Shown here piece by piece: positions 32,021 to 40,934 of a stretch of DNA of 64,000 nucleotides. The stretch's first letter is position 1, and each line of letters opens with the position of its first letter. The stretch is from NCBI RefSeq assembly GCF_902459705.1, contig NZ_CABPRU010000009.1, positions 1-64,000 of the forward strand, given 5' to 3'. Below the pieces are notes generated by a model that was given only the letters and a program-made list of their open reading frames with translations, was not told the origin of the DNA and did no database searches. The position numbers and the translations under genes are program-made. Origin of the DNA: Pandoraea terrigena. GTDB lineage: Bacteria; Pseudomonadota; Gammaproteobacteria; Burkholderiales; Burkholderiaceae.

Positions 32021-32809
32021 ATGTACGCTTCCTTCCGTTCGCTAGATTCCGCCCCCGAGGCCGATGTGCATGCCATCCGCGTGCATCGGGCTTTCAACGA
32101 TACCGGTGACGGTTTGCCCCGGTGCAGCACTTGTGTTCTGCGCCAGCTTTGCCTGCCGGAGGGGCTTTCGGATGCGTCCGCACGCGGTCTGGACGGTGTG
32201 ACCCGGGTGCGACGTACCGTTCGCCGGGCCGAGGTGCTGTTTCGACCCGGCGATCCGTTCGACCACCTGTACGCCGTGCGTGCGGGTTCGTTCAAAACCG
32301 TCATCATGCATCCGGACGGCAGGGAGCAAGTCACCGGGTACATGCTGGGCGGCGAGTTGCTTGGGCTGGGGGCCATCGCCAACGGCCGGCATGTCTCGGA
32401 AGCGGTGGCGCTGGAGGATAGCCAGGTTTGCGCGATCAAGTTTGCGGAACTGGAAGCGGTTGCCGGACAAGTGCCAACGATCATGCGCCAAATGCATCGG
32501 TTGATCGCGGCAGGGATTGTGCGAGAGCAAAACCAATTGCTGCGCTTGGGAACGACCCGCGGTGAAGCCCGGCTGGCCAGCTTCTTGCTGGATGTCTCGG
32601 CGCGACTCGCCGCGCGCGGGTATTCCCCCAGCTCCTTCCTGCTGCGCATGACGCGCGAGGAGATCGGCAGCTATCTGGGCCTGCAGTTGGAAACGGTGAG
32701 CCGTATGCTCTCTCGCATGCAGGCACAGAACGCGCTGCGCGTCCGGCAACGCGAAATCACGCTGCTCGATACCAAACGCCTGGGCGAGATGGCGGCCCTT
32801 TCGCACTAG
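32021..32809 (+). CDS. FNR-type oxygen-sensing transcription factor
   Basis: This 262-residue Crp/Fnr-family regulator has N-terminal cysteines C35, C38, C44 (RCSTCVLRQLC) and C137 in the cyclic-nucleotide-fold domain, the ligand set of the oxygen-labile [4Fe-4S] cluster of FNR. The recognition helix LETVSRMLSR carries E224, S227 and R228, the E-x-x-S-R code that reads TTGAT half-sites in E. coli FNR. GGAG precedes the ATG at 32021; a longer reading frame lacks a ribosome site. It is the obvious candidate for the boxes across this island, although paralogues elsewhere cannot be excluded. Confidence 0.93.
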   Translation: MYASFRSLDSAPEADVHAIRVHRAFNDTGDGLPRCSTCVLRQLCLPEGLSDASARGLDGVTRVRRTVRRAEVLFRPGDPFDHLYAVRAGSFKTVIMHPDGREQVTGYMLGGELLGLGAIANGRHVSEAVALEDSQVCAIKFAELEAVAGQVPTIMRQMHRLIAAGIVREQNQLLRLGTTRGEARLASFLLDVSARLAARGYSPSSFLLRMTREEIGSYLGLQLETVSRMLSRMQAQNALRVRQREITLLDTKRLGEMAALSH

Positions 32810-32836
32810 CCGCACCCCGTCTCCCAGGAGGCCAGC

Positions 32837-33829
32837 ATGCGGGCGATGCAACTGTCGAAAAGAAGCGGCACGCTAACGCTGGTGGATATCCCGATCCCTG
32901 TCCCAGGTCCCACTCAGGTCCTGGTACGCGTGAGCGTATGCGGCGTGTGCCGGACCGACCTGCACGTCATGGACGGCGACCTGCCCGACGTGCCCGACGC
33001 CATCATCCCGGGACACGAGATCGTCGGGACAGTGGCGGCGCTGGGGGCGGACGTTCGCGAACTGGTCGTCGGGGACCGGGTCGGCGTGCCATGGCTCGGT
33101 GCCACTTGCGGCAGTTGTCGGTTTTGCCTGAGTCATCGGGAAAACCTATGCGAGACGGCACGTTTTACCGGCTATACGCTTAACGGGGGTTATGCGGAAT
33201 ACGCCGTTGCCGAGGCCCGTTTCACCTTCAAGTTGCCCGAACGCTACGACGACGCCACGGCCGCGCCGCTGCTGTGTGCCGGCCTGATCGGCTATCGCTC
33301 GCTCGGCATGGTCGGCGCTGCGCGACGAATCGGCCTGTACGGCTTCGGTGCCGCCGCCCATCTGATTGCCCAGATCGCGCATGCCCAATCGCGGGAAATC
33401 TATGCCTTCACGCGCCCCGGCGACGACGCGGCCATGGCCTTTGCCTTGGCAAACGGGGCGCGCTGGGCCGGTGCCAGCGACGCGCCAGCACCAACGTGTC
33501 TGGATGCGGCGATCCTCTTCGCCCCGGTGGGCGATCTTGTCCCGAAAGCGCTTGCCGCCGTGGATCGGGGTGGCATTGTCGTGTGCGCTGGCATTCACAT
33601 GAGCGATATCCCCGCGTTTCCCTACCGGCTGATCTGGGGCGAACGGCAGGTCAGATCGGTGGCCAATCTGACGAGAGACGACGGACTGGCGTTTTTGGCG
33701 CTCGCCGAACGCATCCCGTTACACGTCACGACGAAAGCCTACCCGCTCGAGCAGGCGAACGTGGCCTTGAGCGACCTGCGTCGAGGTGCTTTTTCTGGTG
33801 CCGCGGTGCTCCAGGTTCGAGCGCCATAG
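32837..33829 (+). CDS. Zinc-dependent alcohol dehydrogenase (MDR)
   Basis: This 330-residue medium-chain dehydrogenase has a catalytic zinc site (CGVCRTDLH, GHEIVG) and a structural zinc set in CGSCRFCLSHRENLC. The Rossmann glycine motif appears as YGFGAAAH rather than GxGxxG, so cofactor binding is slightly atypical. It is 27 bp after fnr and probably cotranscribed. It may reoxidise NADH during fermentative survival; the substrate is unknown. Confidence 0.88.
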   Translation: MRAMQLSKRSGTLTLVDIPIPVPGPTQVLVRVSVCGVCRTDLHVMDGDLPDVPDAIIPGHEIVGTVAALGADVRELVVGDRVGVPWLGATCGSCRFCLSHRENLCETARFTGYTLNGGYAEYAVAEARFTFKLPERYDDATAAPLLCAGLIGYRSLGMVGAARRIGLYGFGAAAHLIAQIAHAQSREIYAFTRPGDDAAMAFALANGARWAGASDAPAPTCLDAAILFAPVGDLVPKALAAVDRGGIVVCAGIHMSDIPAFPYRLIWGERQVRSVANLTRDDGLAFLALAERIPLHVTTKAYPLEQANVALSDLRRGAFSGAAVLQVRAP

Positions 33830-33835
33830 TCGGCG

Positions 33836-35821
33836 TCAGGCGCCGGGCAAGTCGGCGGGTGCCTGTGTCTCCATGGGAATCACGGCGGAGACGACCGTCC
33901 CGCCTTCGGATGGGCTGCGGACTTCCAGCGCCCCCCCCAGCAAGCGCGCCCGCTCGCGCATGCTGATAAAGCCAAGCGAATCCGGCTTCGGGCGTGTGGG
34001 TGGCAGGCCACGGCCGTTATCGGAAATGCGCAGCCGGCATTCGCGGTCGCATGACAGTTCGATCGTGACGGACGTCGCCCTGGCGTGTTTCGCCACGTTA
34101 TTGAGGGCCTCCTGAACGATGCGGAACAACGCCGTCGCCACCGGCGCGGGAATCGGGGGCAGACTGTGCGCTTCGGTAAAGTCGACCGCGACACCGTATC
34201 GCCGTGTAAAGTCCCGGGCGTACCACTCGATCGCCGGGCCGAGCCCAAGGTCATCGAGCATCGGCGGGCGCAGATCGGCGGCCATTTGACGCACTGCGGC
34301 GACCATCCCGTCGATCGATTGCTCGATTCGTCTGACGTCACCGCTCACACTCGTCTGGTCGCCCAACGCTCGCTTGAGCAGGGCAGTGTCCATTTTCAGC
34401 GCGGTGAGCCGTTGACCCAAGTCGTCGTGCAATTCGCGCGCGACCCGCAGCTTTTCTTCTTCGCGAACCGCTTCGAGGCGCGCGTTGAGCTTTTCGAGTT
34501 CGCTTCGCGACGTTTGCAGCGCGTTCGCAATTTGTCGCTGCTCAGTCACGTCACGCAGCACCACCGTATAAAACTTGCCGTCCGCGTCGGCGCTTTGCGA
34601 GATCGACGCTTCCATCGGAAACTCCTCGCCATCCGAGCGCAAACCCCAGAGCGGCCTGCCACGGCCCATCAATCGCTCCGATACGCCGGTCATGCCAAAA
34701 CGCTCGATGTGTTGATAATGCGCATCCCGAAACCGTTCCGGGATGAATCTGGCGAGCGGCTCACCGATCGCTTCCATGGCGCTGCATCGGAAGACGCTTT
34801 CGGCTGTGGGGTTGAAGATCTGGATCCGTTGCTGAGCGTCGATGGTCACAATAGCCTCGCGCACGGACTGGATCACGCTGAAAAGACGGCTTTCGGATCG
34901 ACGCTTTTCGGGCGCATCGCGCTCACTGAGCCCGCGCCCGTGACGTCTCGCCAGCAAGGCAAGGAGACATGCGAGCATCGTCACCACCGTCATGCCCAAC
35001 CCCAACCCGAAGGTCCAGTTGGCCACGCCGGCGCCGCGCAGGGCGGCAAATTCGTCGGACGCCGTGTACCTGAGAAGGAGCGCCGGCTTATCCGCGTAGG
35101 GCAAACGCGCACTCGATCGGTAATCGACTGATGGTCGAGGTTCGCCTGGCGCCCGCGGATACAGGCTGTCAAAGACGAGAATGGACTGGCCAGAACTGTC
35201 CGGCATATTCACCGTCAGCGTAATGTCATGCAGGAGCGGCCCGATCGCAACGTGCACGAGCGCGTCAATGTCAGCGACGGCGTAGGCGCATATCGACGGC
35301 CGGCTGGTATCGGACAGGAACACGAAATAGGCGCGGCCCGTCGACGGCGAGGTGAGCGTGAAGGCGCGCCCCGTTGTTGTTGTGCCGCTTGGCATTACCA
35401 GTGATCCGCTCGGCCCGAGCAGGACTTCGTTGCCAACCGAATAGGCGGCGATTCTCGCGATCGTGTCGCCCGTACGCTCGCATCGGGCAAAGGTCACCAG
35501 GCCCGGTAATCGCTCCGCCAGTCGCATATTTTGTGCATACGCTCCCCAAGCCTTCTCGTCGGGATGGGGCGTTATTGCCAGGCGATCCAGCGCGCTATGC
35601 AATGTGTCGCGGTATACGGACAGGGCAATGGCGAGCTTGTCTGTCGCCGCCGTCGTACGCAAGTCGAATCGCGCGTCGACGTTGCTGTGCAGGGTCGTGC
35701 GCACGGCGAGCCAATTCCACGTCGCAAGCGCGAGGCAGATCGAACACAGCAGGGTGAGGATAATGCCGTCGCCCCCCCGCGAAAGCGATTGTATTGCACC
35801 GCGAAACGTCAACTTCGCCAT
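33836..35821 (-). CDS. NarX-like sensor histidine kinase with periplasmic sensor and PAS domains
   Basis: This 661-residue membrane kinase has membrane segments at about 20-40 and 267-292 enclosing a CHASE-like periplasmic domain. A PAS domain spans about 310-430, then come a coiled linker, a HisKA_3 box with H465 (ARELHDDLGQRL) and an HATPase domain with NVAKHA and SDNGRGLPP. It should phosphorylate a NarL-type regulator, most likely that at 31228. The start at 35821 (MAKLTF) was preferred over one 39 bases upstream because the leader there lacks a spaced ribosome site. Confidence 0.9.
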   Translation of the reverse strand: MAKLTFRGAIQSLSRGGDGIILTLLCSICLALATWNWLAVRTTLHSNVDARFDLRTTAATDKLAIALSVYRDTLHSALDRLAITPHPDEKAWGAYAQNMRLAERLPGLVTFARCERTGDTIARIAAYSVGNEVLLGPSGSLVMPSGTTTTGRAFTLTSPSTGRAYFVFLSDTSRPSICAYAVADIDALVHVAIGPLLHDITLTVNMPDSSGQSILVFDSLYPRAPGEPRPSVDYRSSARLPYADKPALLLRYTASDEFAALRGAGVANWTFGLGLGMTVVTMLACLLALLARRHGRGLSERDAPEKRRSESRLFSVIQSVREAIVTIDAQQRIQIFNPTAESVFRCSAMEAIGEPLARFIPERFRDAHYQHIERFGMTGVSERLMGRGRPLWGLRSDGEEFPMEASISQSADADGKFYTVVLRDVTEQRQIANALQTSRSELEKLNARLEAVREEEKLRVARELHDDLGQRLTALKMDTALLKRALGDQTSVSGDVRRIEQSIDGMVAAVRQMAADLRPPMLDDLGLGPAIEWYARDFTRRYGVAVDFTEAHSLPPIPAPVATALFRIVQEALNNVAKHARATSVTIELSCDRECRLRISDNGRGLPPTRPKPDSLGFISMRERARLLGGALEVRSPSEGGTVVSAVIPMETQAPADLPGA

Positions 35822-35982
35822 GTACGTTGCCCCTATCCCATCGGTTCTTGTGCCGAGCATTCCGTCTTTGTATCACTGTCGGCGCAATTTTCCCAGCCTG
35901 GCCACTCCGTCACGCATCGCACAAGCCGAGCGCGAGACGCCGGACGAGGGACACAGGCGCCGCGTCGCTGCCAAGTCTGCCC

Positions 35983-35996
35983 TTGATCCGCGTCAA
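35983..35996 (+). promoter_or_regulatory. FNR-type box ahead of two-domain Usp gene
   Basis: TTGATccgcGTCAA has one mismatch to the strict consensus. TAGAGT at 36019-36024 is centred 32 bp downstream of the box centre, the class II (-41.5) geometry. The ATG of the usp gene is at 36055. Confidence 0.8.
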
Positions 35997-36054
35997 CGGC
36001 GGTGGCCCAGGGCCGCACTAGAGTACAAAGTAATTGCCCCACAGGAGAGACACC

Positions 36055-36897
36055 ATGACCTACCGGACACTGCTTGTACACGTCGACAACAGTAAGCAAT
36101 GCCGCGCACGCGTCGAGCTTGCCGTGGATTTCGCCTGTCGGCTACCTGCCCACCTGACGGGCATCTACCTGCCGTTCCACATGCCGATATTTGCCGATGT
36201 CACCGATACTGGCGGCATGGGGGTGCCGCCGCCGTCATCGCCGCAGAGCGAAGCCAAACGTCTCGACGAGGCGGAGCAGATGTTCATGGAGATCTGCCGC
36301 CGTCAAGCGGTCAGCCCGGAATGGCTGACGCCGCAATATGACACGAATGGCGAGATGCGAACCCATGCGCGCTACGCCGATCTGGTCATCGTCGGACAAG
36401 AAGACCAACGCGACCCTGAAACGCTACCGGCGATGGGATTCGTCGAGTCGGTCGTGCTCGCCGGTGGCCGGCCTGTCCTGATTTTGCCTTATGCGGGCAA
36501 GGTGCCGCGTGCATTCAATAACATTCTGCTCGCCTGGGACGGTGGCCGAGAAGCGGCGCGCGCCGCGACCGACGCCATGCCATTCCTGCAGGCGGCGAAG
36601 ACGGTTCATGTGATGCACGTCAGCCGAGGGAATCAGCCGGACGTCCTGGGGCCGATCCCAGGGCTCGACATCGCCACGTTCTTTGCCCGTCATGGTGTCA
36701 ACGTGCGCGTCACGCCCGAACGCGGCGCCAACGACGTTGCCGTGGGCGAGGACCTTCTCTCCCGTGCGGCCGACACGAACATCGACCTCATCGTGATGGG
36801 GGGCTACGGACACTCGCGGATGCAGGAATGGGTACTCGGCGGGGTAACCCGCACGCTGCTCGAAACCATGACGGTACCAGTGCTGATGTCGCACTGA
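36055..36897 (+). CDS. Tandem-domain universal stress protein
   Basis: This 280-residue protein has two UspA-like halves. The first (YRTLLVHVDNSKQCRARV) lacks a good ATP-binding loop, while the second (FNNILLAWDGGREAARA, GGYGHSRMQEWVLGGVTRTLL) retains it. AGGAGAGA precedes the ATG. The gene follows a class II FNR-type promoter and is 24 bp before a zinc alcohol dehydrogenase gene, which it probably shares a transcript with. Confidence 0.9.
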   Translation: MTYRTLLVHVDNSKQCRARVELAVDFACRLPAHLTGIYLPFHMPIFADVTDTGGMGVPPPSSPQSEAKRLDEAEQMFMEICRRQAVSPEWLTPQYDTNGEMRTHARYADLVIVGQEDQRDPETLPAMGFVESVVLAGGRPVLILPYAGKVPRAFNNILLAWDGGREAARAATDAMPFLQAAKTVHVMHVSRGNQPDVLGPIPGLDIATFFARHGVNVRVTPERGANDVAVGEDLLSRAADTNIDLIVMGGYGHSRMQEWVLGGVTRTLLETMTVPVLMSH

Positions 36898-36921
36898 CGC
36901 CACACGATACGGAGTTCGGAG

Positions 36922-37956
36922 ATGAAAGCATTGGTGTTTCACGGTCCACAGCAGATTGCGCTGGAAGACAGGCCCGTCCCGGAAGTGATCGCGCCCACGG
37001 ACGCCATCGTGCGTGTTCGGAAGACGACGATCTGCGGAACGGATCTGCATATTCTCAAGGGTGATGTTCCGACGGTGGCGCCCGGGCGAATCCTGGGACA
37101 TGAGGGCGTGGGCGATGTCGTTCAGACCGGCGCGGCCGTGACCGCTTTCAAGCCGGGCGACCGCGTGCTGATTTCCTGCATCTCATCGTGCGGAAAGTGT
37201 GAGGCTTGCCGGCGCGGCATGTATTCGCACTGCGCGGCGGGGGGCTGGATTCTTGGCAATCGGATCGATGGCACGCAAGCCGAATATGTCCGGACGCCGC
37301 ATGCCGATACCAGTCTTTATCCTGCGCCGGCCGGCGTCGATGACGATGCCCTGGTCATGTTGAGCGATATTCTGCCGACGGGATTCGAGTGCGGCGTGCT
37401 GAACGGCAAGGTCAAGCCGGGCGACAGTGTCGCGATTGTCGGTGCGGGCCCGATCGGACTGGCGGCATTGTTGACCGCGCAGTTCTTCACGCCGGCACAG
37501 TTGATCGTCGTGGATCCCGATGCCTCGCGGCTGGAAGTGGCGACGCGACTCGGTGCCACGACGGTGCTGCCGCCCGGGAAGGACGCAGAGGAGACCATCC
37601 GGCACCTGACCGGTGGACGCGGCGTCGACACGGCCATCGAGGCCGTCGGGGTGCCCGCGACGTTCGAGTTTTGCGAAGCCATCGTCGCGGCGGGGGGCGT
37701 CATCGCGAATGTCGGGGTGCACGGTCGCAAGGTCGATTTACACCTCGAGTCGCTGTGGGACAGGAACATCAGCATCACGACCCGGTTGGTCGACACGGCG
37801 GCGACGCCCATGTTGCTCAAGACCGTGCAATCGGGACGTCTTTCGCCCAGCGTGCTGATCACCCACCATTTCTCGCTTGCCGACATTCTTGACGCCTACC
37901 GCACGTTTGGCGACGCCGCGAACACGCATGCGTTAAAAGTCATCATCTCGCCGTAA
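36922..37956 (+). CDS. Zinc-dependent alcohol dehydrogenase (MDR)
   Basis: This 344-residue medium-chain dehydrogenase has catalytic zinc residues in ICGTDLH and GHEGVG, a structural zinc cluster (CGKCEACRRGMYSHC) and the NAD(P) motif GAGPIGLAA. It is clearly different from the one at 32837, whose Rossmann motif is degenerate. Cotranscription with the upstream usp gene places it under the same low-oxygen promoter. Substrate unknown. Confidence 0.9.
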   Translation: MKALVFHGPQQIALEDRPVPEVIAPTDAIVRVRKTTICGTDLHILKGDVPTVAPGRILGHEGVGDVVQTGAAVTAFKPGDRVLISCISSCGKCEACRRGMYSHCAAGGWILGNRIDGTQAEYVRTPHADTSLYPAPAGVDDDALVMLSDILPTGFECGVLNGKVKPGDSVAIVGAGPIGLAALLTAQFFTPAQLIVVDPDASRLEVATRLGATTVLPPGKDAEETIRHLTGGRGVDTAIEAVGVPATFEFCEAIVAAGGVIANVGVHGRKVDLHLESLWDRNISITTRLVDTAATPMLLKTVQSGRLSPSVLITHHFSLADILDAYRTFGDAANTHALKVIISP

Positions 37957-38006
37957 GGCCCGCGGTGCGCGGCAGTGCGGACGTCTCGTCCGCCTGCCAC
38001 CGCCGC

Positions 38007-38915
38007 TCACGGACTTTCCGGAAGCGTATCTAGCAGGTCGCGCACCGCCTCTGCCAGCGCCGGCGTCACGTCGATGGCATTGGAGGCGTGCGGCACCGTG
38101 TTGGCGGTCACAACCCGGCTGGCGCCAGCCGCGATGAGATCGTCGACACTGATGCCGTCGAACAGTCCGTGAATGGCGATGCAGACCGGGTCGCCGAAGC
38201 CAGCGCGGACCAGCGCCTTGACGGTGGCCAGCATGGTTTGCCCGCTCGCCAGGATGTCGTCGACGATCACCGCCGTACGTTTTGCAAACGCCGATGGCAC
38301 CTGCAACTGGACGCTGACCTTGGCATCGGCCTCGCGGGTCTTGTGCGCGACGATCGACGGCGCGCCGATGCGCTCACCGATTTGCGCCACCCACGCTTCA
38401 CTTTCGTCGTCCGGCCCCACGATAAGCGGATTCGGCACATTGGCCGAGATCCACTCGGCCGTGGCGACGACGGCATGGGGTGAGCGCACGGGAACGGCAT
38501 AGGCTGCGCAGAGTGATGGCAGTCGATGCAAGTGCGGTTCGATCGTCACCAGGCCGTCGATGTGCGCGCTGAGCAGTCGGCCAAAACTGTAGGCGGACAC
38601 GGATTCGCCCGGACGAAACCTCGCGTCCTGACGCAGATAACATAGGTACGGTGCCACGAGCACGACGCATCGCGCGCCAAGGTCTCGCGCCGTGTCGGCC
38701 GCGAAAATCAGCGGCAGAATCTTGGCGTCAGGGCGGTGCAGTTCACCGACAATGACGGCCGATTTCCCGCTCAGTGGTCCTTCGAGCGCCACCCGTTGTT
38801 CGCCATCGGGAAAGCGATGGATATCCAGGCGCTGAACCGGACAAGCGAGTGCATGGGCCAGCGATCGTGTCACGGGCTCATTCCCGGGCAATGAATAGAC
38901 CACGACATCCTTCAT
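38007..38915 (-). CDS. Ribose-phosphate pyrophosphokinase-like protein
   Basis: This 302-residue protein resembles PRPP synthetase, with FPDGEQRV, the R-Q-D-x-R-F stretch (LRQDARFRPGESVSA) and a PRPP-binding loop VIVDDILASGQTM near residue 220. It is somewhat shorter than the housekeeping enzyme and its loop is non-canonical, so it is a divergent paralogue. Its ATG overlaps the stop of the upstream phosphorylase gene (ATGA), which argues for a shared job in recycling nucleotide ribose phosphate. Confidence 0.85.
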   Translation of the reverse strand: MKDVVVYSLPGNEPVTRSLAHALACPVQRLDIHRFPDGEQRVALEGPLSGKSAVIVGELHRPDAKILPLIFAADTARDLGARCVVLVAPYLCYLRQDARFRPGESVSAYSFGRLLSAHIDGLVTIEPHLHRLPSLCAAYAVPVRSPHAVVATAEWISANVPNPLIVGPDDESEAWVAQIGERIGAPSIVAHKTREADAKVSVQLQVPSAFAKRTAVIVDDILASGQTMLATVKALVRAGFGDPVCIAIHGLFDGISVDDLIAAGASRVVTANTVPHASNAIDVTPALAEAVRDLLDTLPESP

Positions 38916-40516
38916 GATTCCCCCACGGCGACGATGGCCGGAAAGCGGCAGGCGTACTCGTAAGCGTAGTCGAGTTCTCCCGCACTTTCCGCATAGATGG
39001 TAAACAGCGGTTGTCTGGACACTACGTGCGTTCCGATCGGGGCTTCGAAGACAACGCCCGCCCTCTGCGCGGCCGGCGCGCCCGCCAGCTTCGCGACCCG
39101 CGCCAGATGGCGATTGTCGACGGCGGTGACCACGCCGCTGTGGCGCGCCGTCACTGCTTTGCTATGCCGCCCGACCAATGGCTCGCGCATGCCGCCCTGG
39201 GCCTCGCAGATTCTCTGGAACTGCCGCCAGGCGAGCTCGCCGGACAGTATGCGGCGCGCGCATGCCTGACCTTCGCCCGGTAGCGCCTTGCCGCCCATTT
39301 CCAGGAGTCTTCCTGCGATATCCACGCTCTTGTCCGCGAGATCGGTCGGGGCGTTGCTGCGATTTTGCAGCACGGACAGGACGTCTCGCGCTTCCAGGCT
39401 GGGGCCGATACCGCGGCCGACCGGTTGGTCGCCCGCACAGACGTAGGTCGAAACCTCAAGCCCGAGCGCTCGGCCAATCGTGCGCAATCGCTCGGAAAAC
39501 AGGGTGCTGGCGTATTGGGACCGAATCTTGGCGGTTAGCCCGACCGGCACGTCGATCAGCACGTGCGTGGCACCGGCGGCCAGTTTCTTCGACAGGATGG
39601 ACGCCATCATCTGCGCTTCGCTGTCCAGATCGAGCGGGCGCTCCACCTGGATCAGGATGTCGTCGGCCGGGCTAAGTCCCGCTGCGCCGCCGAAGACGAT
39701 GCAGCCCCCCACGGCGTCCACGACCCGACGCATCTCGTCGGCCCGCAGATCGACCGGGGCCAGCGTTTCCATGGTGTCGGCGGTGCCGGCTGGCGACGTG
39801 ATCGCGCGCGAGGACGTTTTCGGCATGATCAGCCCTTGCGACGTCACGATCGCAACCACGATCGGTGTCGTGCGATTGCCGGGCAGGCCCCCAATGCTGT
39901 GCTTGTCGACGATGCAGTCCGCCTGCCAATGCAGCGTCTCGCCTGTGGCCACCATCGCACGCGTGAGGGCAATGATCTCGTCGTCCGACAGCCGGTTACC
40001 GGTGCATGCCGTCAGAAATGACGAGATGTGGATCGACGAATAGCGACCGGCGGCAATATCGCCAATGACTTCATCGAGTGCCGCGGGCGTAAACGCTTCG
40101 CCGAACATTCGGCCTCGCACATGGCGAAAGGACTCGATCGGCGGCATGTGGCGCACACGAACCCATTCGCCCTCGGTCACATCGAGCGCGGCCAGGGCGG
40201 CTTCACTCAAACCGATCTCGTCGAGTTCCACCCAGTCGCCCGTCACGGTCTGTAGCGTCGCCACGACGCTCGCCTCGCGGTATTCGAGCAGCAGACGCGT
40301 CTGCGCCGCGAAACCTTCCGAGCGGCAGATCAGGCTGTCGCGTCGGAGGTAGGCGACGGCTTCGCGCAACGTGTCGATTTGCACCCGGCGCGCGCGCAGC
40401 CGACGCCCTGTGAGCGGGAGGTCCGCATTCGCATCAGCGTCGCCTGGCGACGACGCGCGACGGTTGGGGCGACCGAAGGCCTGAACGTCCGGAGACTTCT
40501 CGATATCGTCTGACAC
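38912..40516 (-). CDS. AMP phosphorylase / thymidine phosphorylase-like enzyme
   Basis: This 534-residue phosphorylase has an N-terminal extension domain of about 90 residues, as in archaeal AMP phosphorylase, then the pyrimidine phosphorylase core. Key stretches are DKHSIGGLPGNRTTP (bacterial thymidine phosphorylases read GGVGD here) and SSRAITSPAGTADTME. It therefore more likely splits a nucleoside monophosphate to base plus ribose 1,5-bisphosphate than a free nucleoside; that is inference. A FNR-type box lies about 130 bp upstream with TACGCT in a class I position. Confidence 0.82.
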   Translation of the reverse strand: MSDDIEKSPDVQAFGRPNRRASSPGDADANADLPLTGRRLRARRVQIDTLREAVAYLRRDSLICRSEGFAAQTRLLLEYREASVVATLQTVTGDWVELDEIGLSEAALAALDVTEGEWVRVRHMPPIESFRHVRGRMFGEAFTPAALDEVIGDIAAGRYSSIHISSFLTACTGNRLSDDEIIALTRAMVATGETLHWQADCIVDKHSIGGLPGNRTTPIVVAIVTSQGLIMPKTSSRAITSPAGTADTMETLAPVDLRADEMRRVVDAVGGCIVFGGAAGLSPADDILIQVERPLDLDSEAQMMASILSKKLAAGATHVLIDVPVGLTAKIRSQYASTLFSERLRTIGRALGLEVSTYVCAGDQPVGRGIGPSLEARDVLSVLQNRSNAPTDLADKSVDIAGRLLEMGGKALPGEGQACARRILSGELAWRQFQRICEAQGGMREPLVGRHSKAVTARHSGVVTAVDNRHLARVAKLAGAPAAQRAGVVFEAPIGTHVVSRQPLFTIYAESAGELDYAYEYACRFPAIVAVGES

Positions 40517-40646
40517 AGTGCGTGTTCCTTGCAGAGCGCGACGGAGGCGCGTCCCGTCAGCGCGGATTCAGAGTCCATTCCAATAGTGCCGTCGCTTCCC
40601 AGCGTACGCCGGTTGTCGCGGTACACGGCGGGTCTCCGGCGAGACG

Positions 40647-40660
40647 TTGACGTGCATCAA
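40647..40660 (-). promoter_or_regulatory. FNR-type box, phosphorylase side
   Basis: TTGACgtgcATCAA. On the minus strand TACGCT (40601-40606) is centred 50 bp away, compatible with a class I site for the phosphorylase/PRPP pair. It is exactly 60 bp from the next box. Confidence 0.72.
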
Positions 40661-40706
40661 ACGGCACATCCCCGCCGGTTTCCCGTGGACAACGCATCGG
40701 CCGACG

Positions 40707-40720
40707 TTGAGATATGTCAA
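40707..40720 (+). promoter_or_regulatory. FNR-type box and class II promoter, phasin side
   Basis: TTGAGatatGTCAA has one mismatch from TTGAY-N4-RTCAA. TATCGT at 40743-40748 is centred 32 bp downstream, giving a predicted start near 40755, well before the terminator at 40862. Confidence 0.72.
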
Positions 40721-40754
40721 GGCCTGGCCCGCGGTGGCGGACTATCGTGAAGAC

Positions 40755-40886
40755 ATCGCCGGTTCTGCTACAAGCGACGCAAGCGACACCCGATCATGCC
40801 GGTCGTCCGGCACTTGTGTTCGAATACGGCCCCGTTTCGAGCGCAGGCAAGTTGGGTTTCTGCCCGCTTCGGCGGGCGATTTTTTT
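40755..40886 (+). ncRNA. Candidate FNR-controlled small RNA or attenuated leader
   Basis: A transcript starting near 40755, as predicted from the class II FNR-type promoter, would run about 130 nt to a strong intrinsic terminator, 49 bp short of the phasin-like ATG. It contains no credible open reading frame with a ribosome site. It may be a free small RNA, or a leader whose terminator is bypassed. This is inferred from promoter and terminator spacing only. Confidence 0.45.
40862..40886 (+). terminator. Strong intrinsic terminator upstream of the phasin-like gene
   Basis: GCCCGC-TTCG-GCGGGC (40862-40877) with a stable TTCG tetraloop is followed by GA and seven T residues. It is the best intrinsic terminator seen in the window, and it lies before rather than after the neighbouring gene. 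Confidence 0.9.
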
Positions 40887-40934
40887 GCTTATTGCGGTCG
40901 GGTCGTGGACTCCGCAATCCATTCGGGAGGCGCG

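Larger units (their letters stand above)
40517..40934. other. 418-bp divergent regulatory region
   Basis: The region between the phosphorylase gene and the phasin-like gene holds two FNR-type boxes 60 bp apart and a strong intrinsic terminator. It also holds the ribosome site (GGGAGG) of the phasin-like gene. No protein-coding gene with family features was recognised in it. Confidence 0.7.
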
